DNA of 64,000 nucleotides, from NCBI GenBank assembly GCA_037481615.1, contig JBBFLI010000017.1. One strand, written 5' to 3'. The position numbers and the translations under genes were made by a program. The stretch comes from SpSt-501 sp037481615. Its GTDB lineage: Bacteria; Desulfobacterota; Desulfobacteria; Desulfobacterales; SpSt-501. Shown in pieces: positions 41,500-50,703 of the stretch (positions are counted from its first letter, which is position 1; the number at the start of each line of letters is the position of its first letter). Below the pieces are notes generated by a model, which saw only the letters and a list, made by a program, of their open reading frames with translations, was not told the DNA's origin and did no database searches.

Positions 41500-42459
41500 A
41501 TGCGACTTCTGCCTTCCACCGTATCTTTTCTGCAGGCTCTCCGCCGCCGCCACGGCTGGAACCTCGGCGAATGGCTCCATGCCTGGCTCTATGCCCGCTA
41601 TCCCTACACCTACATCGCCGTCGCCACCGGGGAGCATCCCCTCTGCCGGCTGTGGCGAAGGCGCGCCGAACCGGTCGATTCCGGACGGGCGGGAGCCTTC
41701 GGGCGCGCTTTCGCCGACGGCTACCACGGCAAGGTGATCTTGCCGTCGGCCGCGAGCCGCCTGGTGACTCTCGAGAAACCCTTGCGCGCCCCCCGGCTGG
41801 AGACGGTTCTGCCTTACCCCCGGGCGCGCGATCTGATCCTCGAGCACCCCGATCACCTCGTTCTCCTCGACTGCCCCTGCCGCAGCGCGCGCGCGAACCC
41901 CTGCCTGCCGCTCGATGTCTGCCTGATCGTGGGGGAGCCCTTCGCCTCCTTCCTCCGCGAACACCACCCGCGGCGCAGCCGGCGGGTCTCGCCGGAGGAG
42001 GCCCTCGGTGTGCTCGCCGCCTGCCGCCGTCGCGGAAACGTGCATCACGCTTTCTTCAAGGAGGCCCTGCTCGGCCGTTTCTACGCGATCTGCAACTGTT
42101 GCCCCTGCTGCTGCGGGGCCATCCAGGCCTGGAGAAACGGAGTCCCCATGCTCGCCCCCTCGGGATACCGGCCGCGGATCGTAACCGCGGCCTGCCGGGG
42201 CTGCGGGACCTGCCGCGCACGCTGTCCTTTCGGCGCGATCGCCCTGACCGAGGGGCTCGCGCGCGTGAACCCGCGGCGCTGCCTCGGCTGCGGGCTCTGC
42301 GCCGAGGCATGCCCCGCCGGGGCGGTGCATCTCGAGCGCGCCCCCGAAACCGCGGCTCCCCTCGATGACGCGCTGCCGGACGGCGGCTTTGCGATGCCGT
42401 CCGGTTCCCGCCCCGGTCCCGCGGCAGTCTTCCCGCCGACCGAAGCAAAGCGGAGGTGA
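41500..42459 (+). CDS. Cysteine-rich 4Fe-4S protein with C-terminal two-cluster ferredoxin domain
   Basis: This 319-residue protein has an N-terminal part with a helix-rich start and an unusual cysteine set: LLDCPCRSARANPCLPLDVC near residues 123-142 and YAICNCCPCCCGAIQ near 194-208. A standard two-cluster ferredoxin domain follows (CRGCGTCRARCPFGAI near 230, CLGCGLCAEACPAGAV near 259). The tail is low-complexity and Pro-rich. I do not recognise a named function; similar C-rich proteins occur in anaerobic Desulfobacterota. It has no clear ribosome site and starts the plus-strand ferredoxin-ZIP-LysE run. Confidence 0.7.
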   Translation: MRLLPSTVSFLQALRRRHGWNLGEWLHAWLYARYPYTYIAVATGEHPLCRLWRRRAEPVDSGRAGAFGRAFADGYHGKVILPSAASRLVTLEKPLRAPRLETVLPYPRARDLILEHPDHLVLLDCPCRSARANPCLPLDVCLIVGEPFASFLREHHPRRSRRVSPEEALGVLAACRRRGNVHHAFFKEALLGRFYAICNCCPCCCGAIQAWRNGVPMLAPSGYRPRIVTAACRGCGTCRARCPFGAIALTEGLARVNPRRCLGCGLCAEACPAGAVHLERAPETAAPLDDALPDGGFAMPSGSRPGPAAVFPPTEAKRR

Positions 42460-42461
42460 GG

Positions 42462-43274
42462 ATGATCGAAGGTTTTGCTTCCCTTCCCCCCATCCTGCAG
42501 GCTTTCCTGGCGACCCTCTTTACGTGGTTTCTGACCGCTCTCGGCGCGGGCCTCGTCTTTTTCTTCCGGGAAATCCGCCTGCGGGTGCTGAACGGCATGC
42601 TGGGCTTCGCCTCCGGGGTCATGATCGCCGCCAGCTACTGGTCGCTGCTCGCCCCGGCGATCGAGATGGCCGAAGAAATGGAGTTGGCGCCATGGATCCC
42701 GGCGGTTTCGGGTTTTCTCGCGGGCGGCCTCTTCATCTGGGGGATCGACCGCCTGCTCCCCCACCTGCATACCGGCCTGCCGCGGGAGAGCGCCGAGGGG
42801 CTCCCCAGCTCCTGGCGCCGGAGCGTGCTGCTCGTGCTGGCCATCACCATCCACAACATCCCCGAAGGGCTGGCGGTCGGCATCGCCTTCGGCGCGCTCG
42901 CCGCCGATCTGCCCTCCGCTTCGCTCGCCGGAGCCGCGGCGCTCGCCCTCGGGATCGGCATCCAGAACTTCCCGGAGGGCGCCGCGGTCTCGATTCCGCT
43001 GCGCCGGGAGGGGATCTCGCGCCGGAAGAGCTTCTGGCTCGGGCAGGCCTCGGGCATGGTCGAACCGGCGGCCGGCGTCCTCGGGGCGGCGGCGGTGGTG
43101 TTCGTCCAGCCGTTGCTGCCTTTCGCGCTCGCCTTCGCCGCCGGGGCGATGATCTACGTCGTGGTCGAGGAACTGATCCCCACCGCCCGGCAGGAAAGTC
43201 ACAGCGACTTCGCCACCCTGGGAGCCATGCTCGGCTTCGCCGCCATGATGACCCTCGACGTCGCCTTCGGCTGA
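42462..43274 (+). CDS. ZIP-family divalent metal transporter
   Basis: This 270-residue membrane protein of about eight helices has the two ZIP metal-site helices: TIHNIPEGLAVGIAFG near residue 130 and GIQNFPEGAAVSIPLRREG near 168. It transports zinc, iron or manganese into the cytoplasm. The ATG at 42462 has GGAGG 5 nt upstream and starts 2 nt after the stop of the preceding gene. A cytoplasmic His-rich loop, often seen in the family, is not present. Confidence 0.92.
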   Translation: MIEGFASLPPILQAFLATLFTWFLTALGAGLVFFFREIRLRVLNGMLGFASGVMIAASYWSLLAPAIEMAEEMELAPWIPAVSGFLAGGLFIWGIDRLLPHLHTGLPRESAEGLPSSWRRSVLLVLAITIHNIPEGLAVGIAFGALAADLPSASLAGAAALALGIGIQNFPEGAAVSIPLRREGISRRKSFWLGQASGMVEPAAGVLGAAAVVFVQPLLPFALAFAAGAMIYVVVEELIPTARQESHSDFATLGAMLGFAAMMTLDVAFG

Positions 43275-43284
43275 CCGCTCCGCC

Positions 43285-43914
43285 ATGGACGCTTTCCTGG
43301 GAGATCTTCTGCTGCGCGGGACGGTTCTGGGGCTCGCCGCCGGTTTCTCGCCCGGGCCGCTCACCGTGCTCGTCGTCTCCGAGACCCTGCGTCACGGCCT
43401 GCGCTCGGGGCTGATGGTCGCGCTCGCCCCGCTGCTGACCGACCTGCCGATCATTGCGCTGGCCGTCTTCCTGCTCGATCGGCTTGCGGATCGCCCGGCG
43501 ATGCTCGGCGCAATCGCCGTTCTCGGCGCGGGCTACCTCTTCCACCTCGGCTGGGAAAGCCTCCGGCCGCCGCGCTCGACCGAGCTTCCCGCTTCCCCCG
43601 CCCCGCGTGCGCTCCTGCGGGGGGTGGGCACCAACTTTCTCAACCCCAACCCCTACATCTTCTGGATCGGCGTGGGAACACCGCTCTTGCTGGAGGCCGG
43701 TGCGCGCTCCGGCCTGCACGCGGTCGCCTTCGCCGGACCGTTTTTTGTCTTCCTCGTGGGCTCGAAGCTCGTGCTCGCGCGCCTGGTCGACCGCTCGCGG
43801 GGCTTTCTCGGGGGCAAGGCCTTCCGCCGGATCCTGGCGCTGCTCGGCCTGTGCCTGATGGCCTACGGGGTCCTGCTCCTCAGGGAGGGCGTCCGGCGCC
43901 TGGCGGGGGCATGA
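43285..43914 (+). CDS. LysE/RhtB-family exporter
   Basis: This 209-residue protein of about six helices has the LysE start (GLAAGFSPGPLTVLVVSETLRHGLRSGLMVALAPLLTD) and the second conserved stretch GVGTNFLNPNPYIFWIGVG. It would export amino acids or other small polar metabolites across the inner membrane. It begins 10 nt after the ZIP gene and probably shares its transcript. Confidence 0.9.
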   Translation: MDAFLGDLLLRGTVLGLAAGFSPGPLTVLVVSETLRHGLRSGLMVALAPLLTDLPIIALAVFLLDRLADRPAMLGAIAVLGAGYLFHLGWESLRPPRSTELPASPAPRALLRGVGTNFLNPNPYIFWIGVGTPLLLEAGARSGLHAVAFAGPFFVFLVGSKLVLARLVDRSRGFLGGKAFRRILALLGLCLMAYGVLLLREGVRRLAGA

Positions 43915-43982
43915 AGGCGGCCTCCGGGGTGAGCTACGGGAAAGCCGCGGCCCCCCGCCTTCGATCTGTCGGGGTTCGCATG

Positions 43983-44010
43983 CCCCCCCCCCCCGCCGCC
44001 GCAGGCGGCG
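43983..44010. other. Convergent gap: 12-C run and small hairpin
   Basis: Between the convergent LysE and FdhD genes there is a run of twelve C (43983-43994) followed by a 7-bp hairpin (CGCCGCC/GGCGGCG, 43994-44010). No T-run follows on either strand. The hairpin could help end transcription from both sides; the C-run length may be uncertain in the assembly. Confidence 0.4.
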
Positions 44011-44029
44011 AACGCCTCTGCTCCGCGGT

Positions 44030-44872
44030 TCAGCCGGCGAGGCGGTCCGCGCCGCTGAAGACGGCAAAGCCCTCCTCGCCCTCGGCGCAGAGCAGGCCGA
44101 GGCGCAGCTTGCGGGCCGTCTCCACGGCGAGCGCCGTCGGCCGGGAGAGGGAGACGACGACGGCGAGTCGGGCGCGGGCGGCCTTCTGGACGAGTTCGTA
44201 GCTCAGGCGGGAGGAAAGAACGAGGATGGCGGCCGCGGAGAGCCGCCGCTCGAGAAAGAGCCTTCCGACCGCCTTGTCGACGGCGTTGTGACGACCGACG
44301 TCCTCGGCGAAGGCGAGGCCGCGGCCCTCGCGGTCCGCGACCAGGGCGGCGTGGGAACCGCGGGTGCGGCGGTAGAATTCCTGGCTCGTGAGCAGGGCGC
44401 GGACCGCCTCCCGCAGGACGGCGTGCGCCGGCAAGGTTTGCGGCGCGAGGGGCTCGAGGTGCTGCATCAGCTCCTCGACCATCTGCTTGCCGCAGATCCC
44501 GCAGCTCGTCTGGCTCAAGAACCCCCGGCGTTCCAGCAGCGGTGCGACGCGCGCGGCGCGCGCCGGCTGCAGGCGGATCTCGACCACGTTGGGGTCGAGA
44601 TCCGGGCAAAAACCGATCCCGGCGAAGTCCTCGGCCGTTTCCACGAGGCCCTCGGCCAGGCAGAAACCCGCCGCATGGGCGATCTCCTCGCCCGGGGTGC
44701 GCATGACCGCCGCGTAGGCGGATCCCTCGATGCGGAAAAGAAGCGGCTCCTCCCCGATCAGCTCGCGGGAATCCTCCCTCGCCCCCCGGGGGCTCAGGTG
44801 CAGCACGGGGCACCGCATGCTGCGCCGTACGGCGGAAGCGGGGTCCCCGGGACTCTGGGGATGATCCGTCAT
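44030..44872 (-). CDS. fdhD: FdhD-family sulfurtransferase
   Basis: This 280-residue protein has the FdhD pattern: EEPLLFRIEGSAYAAVMRTPGEEIAHAAGFCLAEGLV, the active CxxC in QTSCGICGKQMVEEL near residue 123, and VGRHNAVDKAVGRLFLERRL plus VLSSRLSYELVQKAARARLAVVVSLSRPTALAVE near the end. FdhD takes sulfur from a cysteine desulfurase and passes it to the bis-pterin molybdenum or tungsten site of formate dehydrogenase. It starts 7 nt after the bamF stop, so it is the last gene of the bam operon. No formate dehydrogenase is in the window. A role in maturing the tungsten site of BamB is suggested by position only. Confidence 0.93.
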   Translation of the reverse strand: MTDHPQSPGDPASAVRRSMRCPVLHLSPRGAREDSRELIGEEPLLFRIEGSAYAAVMRTPGEEIAHAAGFCLAEGLVETAEDFAGIGFCPDLDPNVVEIRLQPARAARVAPLLERRGFLSQTSCGICGKQMVEELMQHLEPLAPQTLPAHAVLREAVRALLTSQEFYRRTRGSHAALVADREGRGLAFAEDVGRHNAVDKAVGRLFLERRLSAAAILVLSSRLSYELVQKAARARLAVVVSLSRPTALAVETARKLRLGLLCAEGEEGFAVFSGADRLAG

Positions 44873-44879
44873 CACGCGA

Positions 44880-45728
44880 TCATTCGGCGGCGGCCGCGGT
44901 TTTCCGGCGCCGGACGATCGTGCGCCGCTCCTCGGCCGGCGGCGGCGGAGGCGGCTCGCCCACGAAGACCCGCACCGCCTGGAAACGCTCCGGGCAGACG
45001 GCAAGGCAGGTGCCGCACTTGATGCACTTCTCCTGATCGATCACGTGAATGCGGTTCTTGCCGCCGTCGATCGCCTCGACCGGGCAGCGGCGGCCGCAGA
45101 TCGTGCAGGCCTGGCACTTCTCGGGATCGATGAAATAGGCGGGAACCTCCCGGAACAGGGCCGCGACTTCGGCGGCCGTGAAAAGTCGCTCGCGCTCGGC
45201 GGCATCGGTCAGGCGCCGGGCGAGCTTTTCGCGCTCGGCGAGCTTGATCCAGGGGACGAGCTTCGCGACGCGGGCGAGCCGCGCGCTGACCTCCGCCGGG
45301 GCAAGGCCCTCGCCGCGGCCCAGGGGCCCGAGCGCCCGCACCGTCCGGACGAAGTCGTTCACGCCCTCGGCGAAGAGGATCCCGTCGGCCGAGGACATGA
45401 ACTCGATCCTCAGCCGGTCCGGGTGCAGCCCGATGTGCTCGAGAATCCGTTTGCCGAGCAGCACCATGGCGAGGGCGTCGTAGTTGCCGTGCGTGATGTA
45501 GTTGCACTCGTTCAGCCGGCAGCCGCCGATATAGACCCCGTCCAGTCCGTTCTGGAAGGCGCGGATCACATGGGCGAGATCCACCCTCCCGGAGCACATC
45601 ACCCGGATCAGCCGCAACTCGGTCGTATATTGCAGTCTGGAAACTCCAGCCAGGTCAGCCGCGCCGTAGGCTCACCAGTGGCAGACGAAGCCCAGCAGCT
45701 TCGGCTTGTAGGCACGCTCGACGGTCAT
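44880..45728 (-). CDS. bamF: Benzoyl-CoA reductase class II, MvhD-like selenoprotein BamF
   Basis: This 282-residue protein is obtained by reading the UGA at 45674-45672 as selenocysteine, residue 19. The frame upstream (MTVERAYKPKLLGFVCHW) and downstream (AYGAADLAGVSRLQY...IRVMCSGRVD) joins exactly into the MvhD fold, where homologues have CxxC; here it is C16-H-W-U19. MvhD subunits carry a 2Fe-2S or 4Fe-4S site and pass electrons to HdrA. A C-terminal two-cluster ferredoxin follows (C205-C215 and C235-C245 groups), with a Pro-rich tail. A stem-loop lies 22 nt after the UGA. The ATG overlaps the bamE stop by 4 nt. Without recoding, the upstream part would be an 18-residue stub, so a stop reading is unlikely. 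Confidence 0.92.
45637..45649 (-). promoter_or_regulatory. Candidate SECIS stem-loop for bamF
   Basis: On the minus strand CTGG-AGTTT-CCAG forms a small stem-loop 22 nt after the UGA codon (45674-45672). Bacterial selenocysteine elements lie in the coding region about 15-40 nt downstream of the UGA with a short apical stem, so place and form are suitable. The lower stem was not folded. Confidence 0.5.
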
Positions 45729-48700
45729 GCGCATTTCTCCGGGTGAAGGTTCATCTCTTGCGGCGCCGCGGCTTCGGCCGCCGCCGCGTCGATCTGGCCG
45801 AACAGCTCCTCGTCGGTGAAGTGCTTGAGCACGATCGCCCCCGTGGGGCACTTCGCGTTGCAAAGGCCGTCGCCTTTGCAGACGACCGGGTTGACCTCGG
45901 CCTTGGGGCCGTTGGGGGTCTCGCGGAACGCGACGGCGCCGTAGGTGCAGGCCGCGATGCAGGCCCCGCAGCCGATGCACCGGCGTTCGTCGACTTCGCA
46001 GATCGCCCCGGAGGCGACGACCGTATCCCGGGAAAGCAGGGTCAGCACCCGGCCGGCGGCGCCGCGGGCCTGCTTGAGCGTCTCGGGCAGGTGCTTGGGG
46101 TAGTGCGCCATGCCGCAAAGGAAGACGCCGTCGGTGGCGAATTCGACCGGCCGCAGCTTGACGTGCGCCTCCTTGAAGAAGCCGTCGGGCCCCAGGGCGA
46201 CCTTGAACAGCGCAGCGATATCCGCGGCATCCTCCGCCGGCACGACGGCCGCCGCGAGGGCGAGCACATCGGCGTCGAGGGCCAGCGCGCGGCCGAGGAT
46301 CGCGTCGTTCACCACCACCCGCAGGAGCGACGCCCCCCCCTCCTCGACCGCCTCGACCCGCGGCGGGTCGGAGGGTTCGAAACGGATGAAGCGCACGCGG
46401 CGCTCGGCCGCCTCGCGGTAGGCGTCTTCGCGGAAGCCGTAGGTCATCATGTCCCGGTAGAGAAGGGTGACCTCCGCCGCCGGGTTCAACGCCTTGAGCC
46501 GCAACGCGTTCTTGATCGCGGCGCTGCAACAGACCCGGCTGCACCAGGGGCGCTCCTCGTTGCGGCAGCCGACGCACTGGATCATCACGACCCGCCCCGC
46601 GCCGACGACGCGCTCCTCGCCGCGGGCGATCGCCTCTTCCAGCTCGAGCAGCGTCAACACGCGCTCGTCCTGCCCGTAGCGATACTCGGCCGGCCGATGG
46701 ACGGCGGCGCCGGTTGCGATGACGGTCGCCCCGTGCCGGATCTCGTGCGCCCCGCGATCCGAGGTGAGGCGGGTTGTGAAATTGCCGATGTAGCCCGACG
46801 ACGAGATGATCTTCGCCTGCGTGTAGACGCGGATCAGCGGATGCCGGTGGACCTGTGCGGCGAGGTCGCGCACCAGGGCCGGGATGTCCATGCCGTCGAG
46901 GCTCTCGTGCAGGCGCCGCGCCAGCCCGCCGAGTTCTGCTTTCTTCTCGACCAGGTGCACGGGGTGGCCCTGGGCCGCGATGGAGAGCGCACAGCTCATG
47001 CCGGCCACCCCCCCGCCGACCACGAGGGCGGCCTTGTGGACCGGCAAGTTGAACTCCCGGAGCGGCTCGAGCCGGTTCGCCCGGGCCACCGCCATGCGCA
47101 CGATGTCCCGGGCTTTCCGCGTCGCCTCCTCTTTTTCCATCGCGTGGACCCAGGAACAGTGCTCGCGGATGTTGGCCATTTCGAAAAAGTACTGGTTGAG
47201 CCCCGCCTCGCGCAAGGTGTCGCGGAAGAGCGGCTCGAGCGTCCGCGGGCTGCAGGCGGCGACCACGACCCGGTTCAGACCCTTTTCGCGCGCGAAGTCG
47301 GTGATCTCCTTGGCGCAGTTCGTGGCGCACGAAAAGAGCTGCTCCTGGGCGTGGACGACGTTCGGCAGGCGGCGGGCGTACTCGACCGTCGCGGGGACAT
47401 CGACGACGCGGCCGATGTTCGCCCCGCAGTGGCAGACGAAGACGCCGACCCGCGGCTCCTGGGCGGCCTCTTTCTCCGGCGGGTAGATCCGCTCCCGGGC
47501 CAGCCTGCCGCGGCGGTGGGAGAGCAGCTCCCCGCAGCGGGCGCTCGCCCCGCTGGCGGCGTAGACGGACTCGGGGATATCCATCGGGCCCTGGAAAGCC
47601 CCGCTCACGAAAATCCCCGGGCGGCTCGTCTGCAGGGGATCCGCCGGGTCGACGCGGCAGAACCCGTGGGGATCGAGCTCGATGCCGAAGCGCTCGGCGA
47701 TTCGGGCGGCGCCGGCCGGCGGGTTCAGCCCCACGGAGAGCACGACGAGATCGAACTCCTCTTCCCGGACGCCCTCGTCCGGGGTCGCGTAGCGGACGAC
47801 GATGTTGCCGCTCTCGGGCACCTCCCGCACGATGGAGACGTAGCTGCGGATGAAGCGCACCCCGGGAAGCCGCTCGGTCCTCTGGTAGAAGCGCTCGAAA
47901 TCCTTGCCGAAGGAGCGGACGTCGTTGTGAAAGACCGTGCAGGCGGCTTGCGGGTCGTGGTCCTTGGTCAGGATCACCTGTTTCTGGGTGTAGGTGCAGC
48001 AGACGGCCGAGCAGTAGCTGTTTTCACCCGGGGTCACGCGGCGCGAGCCGACGCACTGCACCCAGGCGAGGTTCCGGGGATGACGGCCGTCGGAGGGCCG
48101 CCGGATCTCGCCCTCGGTGGGGCCGGTGGCGCACATCAGCCGCTCGAAGTCCATGCTGGTGACGACGTTCGCCATCCGGCCGTAGCCGTAGCGGCCGACG
48201 GCGCGCGGGTCGAAAGGCTCGAAGCCCGGGGCGAGGATGACGGCGCCGACCTTGAGCTCGATCGTCTCGGGCTTCTGGCGGAAGTCGATCGCCCGATTCT
48301 TGCAGACCGCCTCGCAAATGCGGCACTTTTTTTCCTTGAGGTAGAGACAGCTCTCGTCGATGTAGGCGATGAGGGGGATGGCCTGGGCGTAGTGGATGTG
48401 GATGGCCTTGCTCTTCGACAACCCCTGGTTGAAGGTGTCGGGGCAGAGGGCCGGGCAGTACTCCACACAGGTGGTGCAGCCGGTGCACTTGTCCTCAAGG
48501 ACATAGCGGGGCTTCCGGACGAGCGTGACCGTGAAGTCGCCCGCCTGGCCGGCGATGCGGTCCACTTCCGTCAGCGTCAGGGTTTCGATGTTGGGGTGCC
48601 GGCCGACCTCGACCAGTTTCGGTGAAAGAATTCACATCGAACAGTCGTTGGTCGGGAAGGTCTTGTCCAGCTGGGCCATGCGCCCGCCGATGGCGGGGCC

Positions 48701-48862
48701 TCTATCCACCAGGGTCACCTGGAACCCGGCGTCGGCGAGATCGAGCGAGGCCTGGATGCCGCTGATCCCCCCGCCGACGACGAGCACGTCCCCGAAACGG
48801 GGGGCGCCCAGCGTCCGGCACAGATCCGCGATTTTCTCCCTGAGCATCGATCCGTTTCCCAT
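45725..48862 (-). CDS. bamE: Benzoyl-CoA reductase class II, HdrA-like selenoprotein BamE
   Basis: This 1045-residue protein is obtained with selenocysteine at residue 77 (UGA at 48634-48632). The FAD site VLVVGGGISGIQASLDLADAGF lies before the UGA. Homologous HdrA sequence runs straight through it: PTNDCSM-U-ILSPKLVEVGRHPN, where cytosolic HdrA proteins have Cys. Cys groups follow at about C126-C136 and C172-C187. A second HdrA-like module begins near 470 (VGVFVCHCGANIGRVVDVPATV, then VVGGGVAGMSCALSIAAQG), and two 4Fe-4S motifs (CIGCGACIAAC, CKGDGLCNAKC) close the protein. It is the flavin protein thought to split electron pairs for benzoyl-CoA reduction. The ATG at 48862 has GAGGAAGG upstream. 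The second module lacks a Cys/Sec at the equivalent site. Confidence 0.92.
48603..48622 (-). promoter_or_regulatory. Weak candidate SECIS stem-loop for bamE
   Basis: On the minus strand CCGA and TCGG can pair around a 12-nt loop beginning 10 nt after the UGA at 48634-48632. The stem is short and other pairings with the following CCGG are possible. It is listed because a selenocysteine element is expected here. Confidence 0.3.
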
Positions 48863-48918
48863 CTTTCCTTCCTCAACGCCGACATCCCGCGCGGCGGAAT
48901 GCGGCGGCGTCTCCCCCC

Positions 48919-50076
48919 TCAATCCTGCAGGGCGGCGGCCGCCACCTCCGTGAGGTCCTGGATCTCGATCCGGGCCTCCAGCCCCGTGTTCAGACGGCTG
49001 TCCTCGAAGTTGGCGATGCAATAGGGGCAGCTGGTGACGAGCACGTGCGCCCCCGCCTCGACCGCCTGGGCGAGGCGCAGATCGGAGAAGCGCTCGCCCC
49101 GGGGCGTCTCCATCCAGATCCGCCCGCCGCCGCCGCCGCAGCAGAGGCTGTCGGCGCGCGATTCGGGCAGCTCGACGACCGTGACGCCCGGGATGCGCCC
49201 GAGCACCGCCCGCGGTTCCTCGTAGAGGCCGTTGTGTCGTCCGAGATAGCAGGGGTCGTGGAAGGCGACCGTTTGGCCCCTGCCGTTCCCGAAGGCGAGA
49301 CGCCCCGCCGCGAGGAGGTCCGCCAGCAAGCGGGCGATGTGGACCACCTCGAAGGCGACGCGGAACTCGGCGTACTCGTTTTTGAAGGTGTGGTAGCAGT
49401 GCGGGGAGGAGACGAGAATCTTCTTCACCCCGTGGTCGATGAAGGCCTTGATGTTTTCCCGCGCCAGGCGCTTGAAGGCCTCCTCGTCGCCCGCCTTGCG
49501 GATGCTCTCCCCGCAGCAGTTCTCCTGTTCCCCGAGGATCCCGAAATCGACGCCCGCCCGCAGGAGCAGCCGGGCCGTGGCCCGCGCCACCTTCTTGAGG
49601 CGCGGATCGTAGCAGAGGTAGCAGCCGGGGAAATAGAGGTATTCGACCCCCTCGGTGAAGGAAGGAACACCGAGGCCCTCGGCCCAGGCGGAGCGCCTGC
49701 TCCGCGGCTCGTTCAGGGGGTTCCCCTCGGCCATCAGGCTGCCGCGCACCCCCCGGATCGGGCGGGCGGTGGGCGGGAAGACCCCGTACTCGGTCGCGAT
49801 GCGGCGCAGCGCCGTCCCGGAGTCGATCTGGCGCACGTCCCGCGGGCACTGCTGCGGGCAGAGGCCGCAGGTCGTGCAGCGCCAGAGGTCCTCGCTTTCG
49901 ATGTCCGTGAGGCCGAAGGCGGCCTCGCGCACGATCCGCCGCATGCTGAACGGCCGGAAACGGTTCCAGGGGCAGACCGCGTCGCAGAGGCCGCACTGGA
50001 AGCAGCGCTTGAAGGCCTCGCCGCCGCCGGCGCGGATGACCTCGACGATTTCCTGGTAATCGGCCAGATTCTCCAT
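48919..50076 (-). CDS. bamD: Benzoyl-CoA reductase class II, HdrD-like subunit BamD
   Basis: This 385-residue protein has an N-terminal two-cluster ferredoxin domain (CFQCGLCDAVCPWN near residue 25, CTTCGLCPQQCPRD near 68). Two cysteine-rich CCG domains follow: FPGCYLC...ENCCGESIRKAGDEEAFKRLA near 150-205 with PHCYHTFKNEY, and HDPCYLGRHNGLYEEPR...SLCCGGGGGRIWME with TSCPYCIANFEDS at the end. The complete CCG motifs suggest noncubane or 4Fe-4S clusters as in HdrB/HdrD. It links BamC/BamB with the HdrA-like BamE. It lies 24 nt after bamC and 56 nt before bamE. Confidence 0.93.
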   Translation of the reverse strand: MENLADYQEIVEVIRAGGGEAFKRCFQCGLCDAVCPWNRFRPFSMRRIVREAAFGLTDIESEDLWRCTTCGLCPQQCPRDVRQIDSGTALRRIATEYGVFPPTARPIRGVRGSLMAEGNPLNEPRSRRSAWAEGLGVPSFTEGVEYLYFPGCYLCYDPRLKKVARATARLLLRAGVDFGILGEQENCCGESIRKAGDEEAFKRLARENIKAFIDHGVKKILVSSPHCYHTFKNEYAEFRVAFEVVHIARLLADLLAAGRLAFGNGRGQTVAFHDPCYLGRHNGLYEEPRAVLGRIPGVTVVELPESRADSLCCGGGGGRIWMETPRGERFSDLRLAQAVEAGAHVLVTSCPYCIANFEDSRLNTGLEARIEIQDLTEVAAAALQD

Positions 50077-50100
50077 GGTGCGTCCCGAACCTCTCCGGGC

Positions 50101-50664
50101 TCAGTCCTTTTTGGCCGCCGACATCCGCGCCACGGCCTCAAGGAGCGGCTCCAGCCCGAACTTGTCGGCAAGCGCTTCGAGGCCGACCTCGAGCTCCTTC
50201 GGGGTGGGAATCTCCTCCTCTTCGACTTCCTCCTCGCGCTCCTCGTAGGTCAGCGCGTCGGTGATGCACCACTGGACGCACATCGGCTCGGCGAGCTCCG
50301 GGTCATCCTGGCACATGTCGCACTTGAGGGGAAGCTTCGAGTCGGGCTCCTTGAACAGGTCGCGCGAGGGACAGGAGGCGCGGCAGAAGCCGCACTCGTC
50401 GTACTCCTTGCCCTCGATCGTGTAGCGGTCCCGGCCGCAGCACTCGGCGGCGGCGTAGTCGCCGGCATAGACCGGGACGTAAAGATCCCGCAAGGGGTCG
50501 AAGAGTACGCGCACGCGGGATCGGGCGGGGTTGTTGCTGGCATACCGCGGCCGGGCATGAAAGGTCGAGCAGGCCATCTCGCAAGCCCGGCAGCCGTTGC
50601 ACTTGTCGACGTCGATGCGGATGGTCTTGACGATTTTTTTCTTCTTGGCGGTTTCGGCCTTCAC
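50101..50664 (-). CDS. bamC: Benzoyl-CoA reductase class II, ferredoxin subunit BamC
   Basis: This 187-residue electron-transfer protein has Cys groups CNGCRACEMACSTFH near residue 22, ECCGRDRYTIEGKEYDECGFCRASCP near 74-99 and CDMCQDDPELAEPMCVQWC near 114-132, giving about three 4Fe-4S clusters. An acidic stretch (EEREEEVEEEE) follows. BamC forms the tight BamBC complex in Geobacter and feeds electrons to the tungsten site. The gene lies 39 nt after bamB. Confidence 0.93.
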   Translation of the reverse strand: MKAETAKKKKIVKTIRIDVDKCNGCRACEMACSTFHARPRYASNNPARSRVRVLFDPLRDLYVPVYAGDYAAAECCGRDRYTIEGKEYDECGFCRASCPSRDLFKEPDSKLPLKCDMCQDDPELAEPMCVQWCITDALTYEEREEEVEEEEIPTPKELEVGLEALADKFGLEPLLEAVARMSAAKKD

Positions 50665-50703
50665 GGCGTCCTTCCTTCGCAGGGGATCGCGCTGCGTTGC
50701 GCT

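Noticed and set aside
43983..43994. Phase-variable C-tract
   Set aside because: The 12-C run is in a convergent intergenic gap, outside any coding or promoter region, so switching is unlikely to matter; it may also be a length error.
45672..48634. Frameshift or nonsense pseudogenes in the HdrA-like and MvhD-like genes
   Set aside because: Frames do not shift; a single UGA interrupts each at a known Cys/Sec position and homology resumes at the next codon, so selenocysteine is the better reading.
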